A stretch of DNA of 64,000 bases from NCBI RefSeq assembly GCF_022376295.1, contig NZ_CP060140.1, positions 4,344,356 to 4,408,355 on the forward strand. Reading direction: 5' to 3'. This document shows, piece by piece, positions 55,865 to 64,000 of the stretch (its first letter is position 1; every line of letters starts with the position of its first letter). The DNA comes from Nodularia sphaerocarpa UHCC 0038 (GTDB lineage Bacteria > Cyanobacteriota > Cyanobacteriia > Cyanobacteriales > Nostocaceae). Position numbers and translations under genes: made by a program. Under the pieces are notes generated by a model, which was not told the DNA's origin, made no database searches, and worked only from the letters and a program-made list of their open reading frames with translations.

Positions 55865-56001
55865 AAACGCGACTTCATAGAGAATGCTTGATCTTGATAA
55901 AATGGTCTCAATTTTGTAAACACTGACAAATTTTTAGACCATTTTTAAGCTCTTGAAAGTTTCCCAGTTGAAGACAGCTACTCAATTCACAGAAGGAAAA
56001 A

Positions 56002-56328
56002 CTACCACCAAGTGCGATTTCCCTTTTCGTCTACTCGTGCTTGGCGAATGACATCAGAAATTTCTTCTGCATCTCTCACATGGTGGAGTGCCTTTTTTGT
56101 GCCGTCAGGATATTCTACAACGAAGTAAGTCGGGACGACAATGTGATCACCTGTGATATCAGGTGCATCGACGGCTACTTGTTTCGCCTTTTCTTCCAGA
56201 GATTTTGACTCGTCAATTACATCTCCGGGATTCCCTGTTAAGTTTCTTTCCTTGGCTGTTGGTTCTTCTCGTGAATGCCAATCTTGACTGACTGGCTGAT
56301 TTATTTGATTTTTCAGTTTCTTAGCCAT
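56002..56328 (-). CDS. Hypothetical protein with disordered N-terminus
   Basis: A 108-residue protein from ATG 56328, which follows an AGGAAA ribosome-binding site; an ATG six codons upstream is also in frame. The first 60 residues are polar and probably disordered (QPVSQDWHSREEPTAKERN). The rest has a compact motif (HIVVPTYFVVEYPDGTKKAL, then EEISDVIRQARVDEKGNRTWW). No family was recognised. Confidence 0.6.
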   Translation of the reverse strand: MAKKLKNQINQPVSQDWHSREEPTAKERNLTGNPGDVIDESKSLEEKAKQVAVDAPDITGDHIVVPTYFVVEYPDGTKKALHHVRDAEEISDVIRQARVDEKGNRTWW

Positions 56329-56463
56329 GATATTTTTCCTAATCAAAATTTATACATCTACTAAGAACAATCTAAAAAATCACAGACATAATGAGTTCCT
56401 TCTTCCGAAAGAGTTTGCAATGAAATTAACATCCATCGGTAGGTAAAGAGAAATGTAGTCCAA

Positions 56464-57087
56464 TTACTCAGCACAATTAACAATCAAGTGTGTCAAGGCA
56501 TCTATCAAGCGATCGCTCTCCATTGGTATAATCTCTTTACCATGCATAATCTCTTGAGTAATCACGAAATGCACCAAGGAGCCAATGAGAATCCTGGCTG
56601 TGGCCTCTGGATCAGGTATCTTCAATTCAGGGTGAGAAGCTAAATATTTACTGATAGTCTCAATGGCTGGTTTCGCCATGCTGTAAATAAACACCTCCGC
56701 CAACTCAGGAAAACGTGCCGATTCTCCCATCAACAGGCGCTCAAATGACTGATATTCTTGATCATTGATCATCTGATCCAATGCGGTTGCGGCTAATCGG
56801 CGCAGTACAAGATATGGTTCTCCTTTTAGCGGTTGTGATCCCAGTATGGAATAAAATCGCTTTCTGGCAAGTTTCTCAATTAATGCTTTAAATAATCCTT
56901 TTTTATCGTGAAAGTGGCTGTATACTGTGGCCTTAGAAACCCCAGCCGCTTCTGCTACCCGATCCATGCTAGTGGAAGCATAACCATGAGCTAAAAATTC
57001 CTGCATCGCCCCTTGCAGAATTTTTTCCATTTTCTCTGCTGAATTTGAGCGCTCAGTTTCTCCACTTTTTGGGCGTACCATGTTCAA
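56464..57087 (-). CDS. TetR/AcrR-family transcriptional regulator
   Basis: A 207-residue repressor with an N-terminal HTH (about 20-66, ILQGAMQEFLAHGYASTSMD and VSKATVYSHFHDKKGLFKAL) and a C-terminal all-helical ligand-binding domain resembling the AcrR/TetR_C_7 group. It is divergent from the devBCA-like exporter. Inverted repeats in the spacer (57194 and 57229) are likely operators. The inducer is unknown; repression of the exporter is inferred from layout. Confidence 0.88.
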   Translation of the reverse strand: MNMVRPKSGETERSNSAEKMEKILQGAMQEFLAHGYASTSMDRVAEAAGVSKATVYSHFHDKKGLFKALIEKLARKRFYSILGSQPLKGEPYLVLRRLAATALDQMINDQEYQSFERLLMGESARFPELAEVFIYSMAKPAIETISKYLASHPELKIPDPEATARILIGSLVHFVITQEIMHGKEIIPMESDRLIDALTHLIVNCAE

Positions 57088-57190
57088 ATACTCGTTATTT
57101 TAGCAAAATTTTCCATCGATTATTCTCCACCCCTTGATCCTTTTTTTGGCGATCGCCTGTGCCTAGACTCAGCCCTCCCCTCCCAATGGC

Positions 57191-57245
57191 TTGACTAAAC
57201 TAGTCGGTTTAGTATAATTCTATTATAGAACTACACGGTTTAGTT
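57191..57245 (+). promoter_or_regulatory. devBCA-like operon promoter with TetR-type operators
   Basis: A near-consensus sigma-70 promoter, TTGACT (57191-57196), a 16-bp spacer and TATAAT (57213-57218). Inside the spacer is an inverted repeat ACTAAAC-N6-GTTTAGT (57194-57213). A second imperfect palindrome, AACTACACGGTTTAGTT (57229-57245), lies just downstream near the transcript start. Both share CGGTTTAGT, and their centres are about 33 bp apart (three helical turns). The adjacent TetR-family repressor is the obvious ligand. Confidence 0.7.
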
Positions 57246-57427
57246 TTGTAGATTGCCGATGATTTTGCAAAGGGACTGGTACATGGGAGATATATGTCTG
57301 GAAACCACCCATGATTATGTCCAAAATTCAGGGACAGCATGATATTTATTTTCTCTGGTGAGTGATAAAAGAGAGTTAGGCGTGACATTTACCAAAATTT
57401 GATTTTTTCTCATTTGAATCAGCTTAT

Positions 57428-58660
57428 TTGCAATTGCTTCAAAGGTATGCTAACGTGCAGAACTCAAAGCTAGATCGATCAATATCTCCCCCATCGATTT
57501 TACGTCCGCCCTTGTTTATCGCTATTCTTGTATCTTTAACTGTAATTGGTAGTAGTGTTTATACGGTAGTAAAATTTCAGGATACAGTAAACCAGAAAGC
57601 CCCAGAGCCAGCCGTACTACTACCTGAGCTAAAAACTGTCACAGCTCTAGGACGTATTGAACCAAAAGGAAAAGTGATTAAACTCTCTGCTACCACATCA
57701 ACCGAAGGCAGTCGAGTAGAGGAACTTTTAGTCAGAGAAGGGGATAGGATCAAAGCAGGGCAGGTGATAGCGATTTTAGACAGCCGAGATCGCTTGAGTG
57801 CGGCCTTGAAAGAGGCTGAAGAACAAGTGAAAGTAGAACAGGCAAACTTAAACCGCATCAAAGCAGGTGCTAAACGGGGAGAAATTTTAGCACAATTGGC
57901 CACAATTGCGCGGTTGGAGGCAGAAGGCGAAGGTGATATTGCTGCCCAAAAAACCACTGTAGCTCGATTGCAAGCCGAAGTGCGTAACGCCGCAGCAGAA
58001 GATCAACGCTATCAAAAACTGTATGAAGAGGGAGCAATATCTGCCTCCCAAAGAGACAGCAAGCGCTTAACACTGGAAACAGCCCAAAAAAATCTGCAAG
58101 CGGCGCAAACACAGTTAACGCGCACCCAGTCAACCAGCCAGCAAGAAATTAAAGCAGCCACAGCAACACTAGATCAAATTGCGGAAGTGCCGCAAGTCGA
58201 TATAGCAGCCGCCTCAGCAGAAGTAAATCGTGCCATAGCAGCCATGAAGCGGACACAAGCAAATCTGGAACAAGCTTATGTGCGATCGCCTCAAGATGGT
58301 CAAATATTTGAGATTCACACTCGCCCAGGCGAATTAATCTCAAATAATGGCATTGCTGAAATTGGGCAAACCAGCGAGATGTACGTAGTAGCCGAGGTTT
58401 ACGAAAGCGATATCAGCAAAGTTTATCCAGGGCAGAAAGTGCAAGTATTTGGTGATTTCCTGGCGATTGAATTGCAGGGAACAGTAGATCGTAAAGGCTT
58501 ACAAGTGCGGCGGCAAAATGTGATCAACACTGATCCAGCTAGCAATATTGATAACAGAGTAGTGGAGGTTTATATCCGACTAGATGAAACTTCCAGTCAG
58601 AAAGCTGCCAACTTAAGCAATATGCAAGTCAAGGCAGTAATTCAACTGTCTAATTCCTAA
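57428..58660 (+). CDS. DevB-like membrane fusion protein
   Basis: Periplasmic adaptor of an ABC exporter, 410 residues. One N-terminal helix (about 28-50) is followed by a biotinyl-lipoyl half (VTALGRIEPKGKVIKLSA, with VREGDRIKAGQVIAILDSRD) and a coiled-coil hairpin (about 115-290). The beta-barrel half comes next (AYVRSPQDGQIFEIHTRPGE, then MYVVAEVYESDISKVYPGQKVQV). This is the DevB/HlyD family, whose Anabaena member exports heterocyst glycolipids with DevC, DevA and TolC. The start is TTG 57428 or GTG 57455. This copy has its own TetR regulator, so it may be a paralogue with another substrate. Confidence 0.85.
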   Translation: MQLLQRYANVQNSKLDRSISPPSILRPPLFIAILVSLTVIGSSVYTVVKFQDTVNQKAPEPAVLLPELKTVTALGRIEPKGKVIKLSATTSTEGSRVEELLVREGDRIKAGQVIAILDSRDRLSAALKEAEEQVKVEQANLNRIKAGAKRGEILAQLATIARLEAEGEGDIAAQKTTVARLQAEVRNAAAEDQRYQKLYEEGAISASQRDSKRLTLETAQKNLQAAQTQLTRTQSTSQQEIKAATATLDQIAEVPQVDIAAASAEVNRAIAAMKRTQANLEQAYVRSPQDGQIFEIHTRPGELISNNGIAEIGQTSEMYVVAEVYESDISKVYPGQKVQVFGDFLAIELQGTVDRKGLQVRRQNVINTDPASNIDNRVVEVYIRLDETSSQKAANLSNMQVKAVIQLSNS

Positions 58661-58705
58661 TTCGTAACGATGCCCGCCCTGCTCCCCTAACAGCACTTTC
58701 AGAAT

Positions 58706-59881
58706 ATGATGGGACTAATCCAACAACTGCGGCGACGCACACCTTTAGGATGGCTGCAACTGAGTCACGAAAAAAGCCGTTTGCTGGTAGCATTGTCAGG
58801 CATTGCCTTTGCGGATGTGTTGATGTTCATGCAGATGGGCTTTCAAACCGCGCTATACGACAGTAACACTCGATTACATCGCAGTTTGCAAGCAGACATT
58901 GTTTTAACCAGTCCCCAAGCCCGAAGCCTGCAAAATATGCCCCCATTTTCGCGGCGGCGGCTTTATCAAGCGATGGATATCCCAGGGGTGAACTCAGCCG
59001 AAGCAATGTATGTGAACAACATCATTTGGAAGAATCCCCAAACACGCCGTCAGACATCGGTGCAAGTCATCGGTTTTAATCCTGATAAACCAGTGTTTGA
59101 TTTACCGGATGTGAATCAACAATTACAGTCAATTAAGCTACCGGATACTGTTTTGTTTGATCGCAGTGCTAGGGGAGATTACCAAAAGGCGATCGCTCAA
59201 ATTGACGAAGGTAAAAAACTGACTACCGAAATAGATGGGCGGACAATTACCATTAGTGGTTTATTCACAGTGGGCGCTTCTTTTGGTTCTGATGGTAGCT
59301 TGATGACTAGCGATCAAAACTTTTTACGCTTATTTTCCCAACGCCCAGCCAGCAGCATCAGCTTAGGTTTGATCAAGGTAAAACCAGGTTATGACCCCAA
59401 ACAGGTAGCGATCGCCTTGCAAGCCTACCTCAGAGATGATGTCAGCGTCATGACTCACGCCGAATTTATTGAATTTGAGAACAACTTTTGGCGAACAAAC
59501 TCCCCCATTGGGTTTATTTTTAGCCTGGGTGTCTCAATGGGGTTTGCAGTGGGAGTAATTCTCGTGTATCAAGTTCTTTCCACTGATGTCAATGCCCATG
59601 TCAGGGAATACGCGACCTTTAAAGCTTTGGGATATCGCAATTATTACTTGCTGAGTGTAGTGTTTGAACAAGCTTTAATTTTAGCAGCATTAGGCTTTAT
59701 TCCCGGAGTAGCAGTATCCTTGGGACTTTACCAAATCACGCGCACGGCGACAAATTTGCCGATGTATATGACAGCAATTCGCGGATTGCACGTACTAATT
59801 TTAACCATAATTATGTGTTCAATTTCAGGGGCGATCGCCACCCGTAAACTGCGTTCTGCTGACCCTGCTGATATGTTTTAG
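58706..59881 (+). CDS. DevC-like ABC permease
   Basis: A 391-residue permease of the MacB/FtsX type. One N-terminal helix (about 25-45) is followed by a large periplasmic domain (about 50-265) and three C-terminal helices. The DevC pattern RTPLGWLQLSHEKSRLLVALSGIAFADVLMFMQMG is near the N-terminus. The start is one of two adjacent ATG codons (58706 or 58709). It lies between the devB-like and devA-like genes on the plus strand; the 184-bp gap to the ATPase is filled with CCAATGA heptamers. Confidence 0.86.
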   Translation: MMGLIQQLRRRTPLGWLQLSHEKSRLLVALSGIAFADVLMFMQMGFQTALYDSNTRLHRSLQADIVLTSPQARSLQNMPPFSRRRLYQAMDIPGVNSAEAMYVNNIIWKNPQTRRQTSVQVIGFNPDKPVFDLPDVNQQLQSIKLPDTVLFDRSARGDYQKAIAQIDEGKKLTTEIDGRTITISGLFTVGASFGSDGSLMTSDQNFLRLFSQRPASSISLGLIKVKPGYDPKQVAIALQAYLRDDVSVMTHAEFIEFENNFWRTNSPIGFIFSLGVSMGFAVGVILVYQVLSTDVNAHVREYATFKALGYRNYYLLSVVFEQALILAALGFIPGVAVSLGLYQITRTATNLPMYMTAIRGLHVLILTIIMCSISGAIATRKLRSADPADMF

Positions 59882-59952
59882 CAGATGGGGAGTGGGGAGT
59901 AGGGAGTAGCGAGTGGGGAGTGGGTAATGGGGAATAGGGAATGGTGATTTTT

Positions 59953-60040
59953 CAATGACCAATGACAAATGACCAATGACTAATGACTAATGACCAATGA
60001 CAAATGACCAATGACCAATGACTAATGACTAATGACTACC
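59953..60040. repeat. CCAATGA/CTAATGA/CAAATGA heptamer array
   Basis: About 12 degenerate 7-bp units between the devC-like and devA-like genes, the longest such array in the window. Such arrays occur between genes of one operon in filamentous cyanobacteria and apparently do not block transcription. Confidence 0.9.
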
Positions 60041-60065
60041 AGTTAACTTTATTTATACCCACCTT

Positions 60066-60764
60066 ATGGTTCCAGTCATTTCCATCCAGAATCTCGACCA
60101 CTACTTTGGTCTAGGTTCACTGCGTAGGCAAGTTTTATTTAACATTAACTTGCAGATTAAATCTGGCGAAATCATTATTTTGACTGGCCCTTCTGGTTCT
60201 GGAAAAACTACCCTACTGACCTTAGTTGGGGCGTTGCGTTCTCCCCAGTTTGGTAGTTTGCAAGTCTTGTCAAGGGAACTTTGCGGCGCTGGTGCAGAAC
60301 AATTAGTACAGGCGCGACAGCATAACGGTTATATTTTCCAAGCACACAATCTGCATGGTAGTTTGACAGCACTCCAGAATGTGAGAATGGGTTTGGAACT
60401 GCACCAGCATATTGGACTACGAGAGATGCAAACCCGTTCCGCCCTGATGCTAGAACAGGTAGGCTTAGGAAATCACCTTGATTATTATCCTGATAAATTG
60501 TCAGGAGGACAAAAACAACGAGTTGCGATCGCCCGCGCTTTAGTTAGCCATCCTCCCTTGGTTTTAGCAGATGAACCCACCGCCGCCCTTGACAGTCAGT
60601 CAGGGCGAGATGTGGTCAACCTGATGCAAAAACTCGCCAAAGAACAAGGTTGTACAATCCTCATGGTGACTCATGACAATCGCATTTTAGATATTGCTGA
60701 TCGGATTGTTCAGATGGAAGATGGCAAGCTAGTCAATGCTTCTGCCATGAAAGTTAAAATTTAA
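60066..60764 (+). CDS. DevA-like ABC ATPase
   Basis: A 232-residue ATPase of the MacB/LolD/DevA group. Walker A is GPSGSGKTT, the Q-loop is in FQAHNLH, the signature is LSGGQKQRVAIARAL, Walker B is LVLADEPTAALD and the switch His is in VTHD. An N-terminal VPVISIQNLDHYFG motif is typical of DevA. It completes the devBCA-like set. The group II intron fragment starts soon after the stop. Confidence 0.9.
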   Translation: MVPVISIQNLDHYFGLGSLRRQVLFNINLQIKSGEIIILTGPSGSGKTTLLTLVGALRSPQFGSLQVLSRELCGAGAEQLVQARQHNGYIFQAHNLHGSLTALQNVRMGLELHQHIGLREMQTRSALMLEQVGLGNHLDYYPDKLSGGQKQRVAIARALVSHPPLVLADEPTAALDSQSGRDVVNLMQKLAKEQGCTILMVTHDNRILDIADRIVQMEDGKLVNASAMKVKI

Positions 60765-60849
60765 CCGATTCACTGGTTTAATTAATGGATATAAGTGATA
60801 AAAATTACCAGATTTTGCCAAACCAAACATTTATAAAAAATATGCCGAA

Positions 60850-61067
60850 AACCCTTGAGGAACAGCAACGTAGTTGCGTATATGGATATTCGGAACGAAG
60901 AAACCTTTCGTTTGCCCTCAGCAAGGTCGATAACTGAGTAGGTGCTAACGATCAGTTGTGAAGTACAGATGACAACGTGCCGAATCATTAAGGAGCCGTG
61001 TAATGGGAAACTATTAAGCACGGTTTTGAAGACCAACGGGGTTGGTGACAACCTCATTGAGTTTAAT
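60850..61067 (+). ncRNA. Group II intron 3' fragment (domains V and VI)
   Basis: The stretch 60993-61026 is a 34-nt domain V: stem GAGCCGTG paired with GCACGGTTTT, with a central GGGAAAC loop. It is followed at 61031-61066 by a domain VI-like hairpin (ACCAACGGGG, GACAACCTC) and the end GAGTTTAAT. Upstream sequence from about 60850 (CCCTCAGCAAGG, CGATAACTGAG) resembles other intron domains, but the 5' end and the intron-encoded protein are missing. This is a truncated relic and probably cannot splice. Confidence 0.7.
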
Positions 61068-61250
61068 AGTGTCAATCTGTATTCATCTGTGTTCATCTGT
61101 GTTTATCTGTGGTCGAATAAATCTTGAGTGGGGCATATGGCAATATGCCCCTACTATTGAGGTAGGAATCGCTATAAACTACCTTCAGAGAGATACGGCG
61201 AAAATTCACTTTCGGCATAAGATAAAATAGTTACACCCTCGACCTCTGGA

Positions 61251-61835
61251 GTGCTTTCCGTGGGCTTATTTGATGATTTGAGTCGGTTTCTAGAAGATCG
61301 TTTAGAAGAATTTTTGCGTAACAATCCACATTTGGAGTTAGAAGCGCTGTTAGAACAGCTGCGGCAGCAAGAGGAAGATACTTTAAAATTGATTGCAGAG
61401 TTAAGATTACAGGAAAAGCGATCGCAAGACGAAATTCTCTCCACCGCCCAAGAAATACAGCTTTGGCATATCCGAGTTCAAAAAGCCCAAAATGCTGGGA
61501 GACAGGATTTAGCAACCGCCGCACAGGATAGAGAAGCTACCTTATTGCGCGAAGGAAACAAGCGCTGGGGACAAATGCAAGGGTTAAAAGAACGCATAGC
61601 CCAATCTCAAGAACTACTGCGGAAAATCCAAGTGCGGCGACAAGAAGTGCAAACCAAAGCCACAGAAGCCCAGACAGCCCGCACTCAGGCTCAAACTCAG
61701 CAGCGCATAGAAACAGATGGCTGGTGGAATCCCACGAGCAGTTACACCAGTGGCTTGGACGATTTAGAAGAAAAGTTTCGCCGTTGGGAAACTCAAGATG
61801 AGTTGGAACAAATGAAGCGTAATTTGGGCAAATAA
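61251..61835 (+). CDS. Coiled-coil cyanobacterial protein (TIGR04376-like)
   Basis: A 194-residue protein with the start GLFDDLSRFLEDRLEEFLRN and a long coiled coil (about 35-160, many Gln, Glu, Arg and Leu residues in heptads). It ends in a short acidic tail with WWNPTSSYTSGLDDLEEKFRRWE. It agrees with a conserved cyanobacterial family (TIGR04376) distantly like Vipp1/PspA, but of unknown function. The start is GTG 61251 or GTG 61260. It is convergent with acsF over a shared hairpin. Confidence 0.72.
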   Translation: MLSVGLFDDLSRFLEDRLEEFLRNNPHLELEALLEQLRQQEEDTLKLIAELRLQEKRSQDEILSTAQEIQLWHIRVQKAQNAGRQDLATAAQDREATLLREGNKRWGQMQGLKERIAQSQELLRKIQVRRQEVQTKATEAQTARTQAQTQQRIETDGWWNPTSSYTSGLDDLEEKFRRWETQDELEQMKRNLGK

Positions 61836-61838
61836 AAA

Positions 61839-61865
61839 AGTGGTTCTGTACATAACAGAACCACT
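61839..61865 (-). terminator. acsF terminator
   Basis: Perfect 11-bp arms (AGTGGTTCTGT and its complement) around a 5-nt loop. Read on the minus strand a run of six T follows, a strong intrinsic terminator 28 bp after acsF. It may also end the convergent coiled-coil gene. Confidence 0.82.
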
Positions 61866-61893
61866 CAAGTTTACAAAAAATTAGTTGTCTAAC

Positions 61894-62970
61894 CTAGCGC
61901 ACTCCGCCATGAGTAGCAACAGTATCAATGGGTTTCATGAGGTACAAACGCAGCAACTGCCAACCATGAGACAGATAAATGGGCGCTTTTTGGAAGAATT
62001 GTAGGAATTTGGGAGTTTTAGAGTTGGCGATCGCTGCCAATTTTTCGTTATTCTGGATACATACATCCAAACGCTGATAAAACTCTGGATTCTCTACATC
62101 CAGCATCAAAGGAAAGACTCTACCCGCATTTTCATTGGTCTTTTTAATTACATGGATGTCGTATTCTCGCGCATCCAATCCAATGGAAGCATAAAAGTCT
62201 TTACGCTGGATGTCATTGAGATACATCGTCGCAAACACTGACAACAGGAAGAACCGACTCCAAAGTTTTGCCTTCCAATCATTCAACATTTGGGGCTGGG
62301 ATCTCATAATCGCGTCAAAGAAATCTCCGTGACGGTTTTCATCCTGACACCAGTTTTCAAAGAACCGGAAAATTGGATAAATTCTATCTTCAGGATTTGC
62401 TTCTAAATGACGATAAATTGTGATATAGCGCCAATAACCAATTTTTTCTGAAAGATACGTAGCGTAGAATATGAATTTTGGCTTAAAGAAGGTATAGGAG
62501 CGACTCTTGGTCAAAAACCCTAAATCTAGGGACAGATTGAAATCTGACATCGCTTTGTTCAAAAAGCCTGCATGACGAGCTTCATCTCGTGACATCAGGT
62601 TAAAGCACTCAGCTAATACTGGGCTGTTTCCCTTCAAACGGCGGCCGAGTTCTTTATACAGCAAAAATCCCGAAAATTCTGCTGTGCAAGAACGTTCGAG
62701 GAATTCGACAAATAATTGGCGAGTTTCTCCGTCAATGTGATCCCAGGATTGCTCAAACTCGGCATCTCTGACGAAGTGATGGCGGTTGTAGTCAACACGG
62801 AACTCTTCGAGAATGGCTTGTAACTCGTCTTCGTTGACGGATATATCCATCCGTGCCATTTCATCAAAGTCGGTGGTGTAAAACCGGGGTGTTAACAGGG
62901 TTTCTTTAGCCGGGGTTTTCACACCTGGCCGCATTTCTTCAAAGCCTGGTTTTTTGAGGGAATCTACCAT
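61894..62970 (-). CDS. acsF: Mg-protoporphyrin IX monomethyl ester oxidative cyclase
   Basis: Diiron oxygenase that forms the fifth ring of chlorophyll (aerobic cyclase), 358 residues. Diiron-ligand motifs are visible: EFSGFLLYKELGRR, MSRDEARHAGFLN and WCQDENRHGDFF. The start TPAKETLLTPRFYTTDFDEMA and YNRHHFVRDAEFEQSWD regions are characteristic of the family. It starts at ATG 62970 after a 570-bp spacer. Oxygen-dependent AcsF needs Ycf54 in cyanobacteria, not in view here. Confidence 0.95.
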   Translation of the reverse strand: MVDSLKKPGFEEMRPGVKTPAKETLLTPRFYTTDFDEMARMDISVNEDELQAILEEFRVDYNRHHFVRDAEFEQSWDHIDGETRQLFVEFLERSCTAEFSGFLLYKELGRRLKGNSPVLAECFNLMSRDEARHAGFLNKAMSDFNLSLDLGFLTKSRSYTFFKPKFIFYATYLSEKIGYWRYITIYRHLEANPEDRIYPIFRFFENWCQDENRHGDFFDAIMRSQPQMLNDWKAKLWSRFFLLSVFATMYLNDIQRKDFYASIGLDAREYDIHVIKKTNENAGRVFPLMLDVENPEFYQRLDVCIQNNEKLAAIANSKTPKFLQFFQKAPIYLSHGWQLLRLYLMKPIDTVATHGGVR

Positions 62971-63540
62971 GTTTTAATTGCTCTTTTGTCTTTAGGATCT
63001 TGAGTACACCAACAGAGCTAATACCAATTTGTAGTTCAGAATCTTCAGACTCTATCAGGGTTTCCCCATGATTGTATCTGTAGCATCCTGTTTCCAACGA
63101 GTATCAGGGTCATGCTCTGACAAGGCGCAGGAGACGAGAATAATTTATTTGTATAAAACTCAGTCTACCAATATGCAGCCTAGAATTTAGTATATAAAAA
63201 GTTAAGAGTTGCAACAATATCTCAACGCCCAAGGAACCAAGAAGCAAAAATTGGTAGTCAGATCCATAATGATCCTATCCCCGTTAAAAAGTTTGTTAAA
63301 GTCTGGTTAGGGGTCAATATTCACAAAATATTCCTATTTATGTAATTTATTGTGGTTTTTATTACAATAGGATCAAGTGATTTTTCAGAAGTTGTTCACT
63401 TAAAATCAAGAAATATTCCCTGAATGAGATGATGACTAAAGACTATTAAATTGTTCTGGCTGAACGTGCTGATTTGCAATCAAACAGCATCAACAATCCA
63501 TCTTCAACAACAAGATAAAATCCAAAGGGTTGAAAACAAG
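62971..63540. other. 570-bp divergent spacer, acsF and TM2 gene
   Basis: No gene, repeat or named regulatory site was recognised. It is AT-rich (TTATTGTGG, TTTATTACAATAGG) and presumably holds two promoters. Confidence 0.5.
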
Positions 63541-64000
63541 ATGAATCCTGAGAACAATCAGCATAAAGACCGCCTTCTTGTCTCTTATATTTTGAGTGCA
63601 GCTTTATTTTTCGGACTAGGAGGACTGCATCGTTTATACAATGGCAAAATAGGCACTGGTCTTTTGTGGTTATTTACTGGCGGTGTGTTTGGGATTGGGC
63701 AATTTGTGGATCTGATGCTGATTCCTAATATGGTTGATGAGTACGAACAGAACCTTAGAGCCAAAGCTGGTTTATCTTCCTTGGGTGTACCTGTAAATAA
63801 ACAGGTGGTCGCTTCTCAAGTCTACCGCCCAACTGGTAATAAACTGATGATGGAACTGCTGCAAGCCGCAGAAAGCAAGGGCGGGAGTTTGACTGTGACT
63901 CAAGGTGTGAGTGCCACAGGCGCAGGCTTTGGGGAAGTGGAAGCTATTCTTAAGGAAATGTTGAAATCAGGGTATGTGAGGATAGGCAACGACCCCATTA
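63541..64000 (+). CDS. TM2-domain protein, truncated by the window end
   Basis: An open frame from ATG 63541 runs to the window end (153 codons seen). Two hydrophobic helices lie at about 14-30 and 41-57, separated by GGLHRLYNGKIGTGLLWLFTGG, which is the TM2 domain pattern (G-x-HR-F/L-Y). The polar C-terminal part (GNKLMMELLQAAESKGGSLTVTQGV) looks like a separate small helical domain. The gene is divergent from acsF and its end is outside the window. Confidence 0.75.
   Translation, partial: MNPENNQHKDRLLVSYILSAALFFGLGGLHRLYNGKIGTGLLWLFTGGVFGIGQFVDLMLIPNMVDEYEQNLRAKAGLSSLGVPVNKQVVASQVYRPTGNKLMMELLQAAESKGGSLTVTQGVSATGAGFGEVEAILKEMLKSGYVRIGNDPI

Overview
The window is chromosomal DNA from a filamentous, probably heterocyst-forming cyanobacterium (Nostocales: Nostoc, Anabaena, Nodularia or a relative). 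The photosynthesis genes support this: chlI, acsF, apcF, cruF/cruG, a CP12 protein, rpaA, bicA, and glnA facing gifA. So do the many HIP1 octamers (GCGATCGC), heptamer tandem repeats such as CCAATGA, a DevBCA-type exporter, and a moderate-to-low GC content. No IS transposase, prophage, CRISPR array, rRNA or tRNA gene was seen. The features are mostly housekeeping and metabolic genes in small operons, separated by repeat-rich spacers.

Layout. 0-5 kb: glcF (glycolate oxidation), a large pentapeptide-repeat membrane protein with an Ala/Gly/Ile low-complexity core, and rpaA. 5-9 kb (minus strand): holB, a NurA-domain protein and a HAD-like phosphatase. 9-12 kb: a divergent Mn/Zn ABC importer and a hicB-hicA pair. 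12-15 kb: a plus-strand cluster of a nitrilase-fold protein that has lost its catalytic Cys and Lys, an aldehyde dehydrogenase and a small unknown protein. 15-19 kb: hisS, a quinone-oxidoreductase-like MDR enzyme, an NTF2-like protein and purU. 19-24 kb (minus): a GldA/GldF/GldG-type ABC system with a DUF4340 protein. 24-29 kb: RNase HI with an extra C-terminal domain, cruG and cruF (myxol glycoside carotenoids), rpmA and rplU. 29-43 kb: a nucleotidyltransferase, chlI, an AbrB-family membrane protein, DUF1838 and pentapeptide proteins, a VOC protein, a CHASE2 Ser/Thr kinase, an Old Yellow Enzyme and a methyltransferase. 43-50 kb: gifA and glnA (nitrogen control, both with NtcA sites), apcF, a DUF29 protein, a TlyA-type methylase, cp12 and a DUF697 GTPase. 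50-55 kb: SulP, Usp and BicA (inorganic carbon uptake). 55-61 kb: small unknown genes, a TetR regulator and a divergent devBCA-like exporter with an operator lying in its promoter, then the 3' end of a group II intron. 61-64 kb: a coiled-coil protein, acsF, and a TM2-domain gene cut off by the window end.

Functional themes are C/N balance (bicA, cp12, glcF, glnA/gifA), pigment synthesis (chlI, acsF, cruF, cruG, apcF), and signalling (rpaA, the CHASE2 kinase, the TetR protein). No wholly new multi-gene defence or metabolic system could be demonstrated. The most interesting leads are the nitrilase pseudo-enzyme cluster, the helically phased hexamer repeats between the metal-transporter genes, a 111-bp MITE family with an 8-bp target duplication, a covarying palindrome family, the group II intron relic, and the expanded repeat inside the pentapeptide membrane protein.
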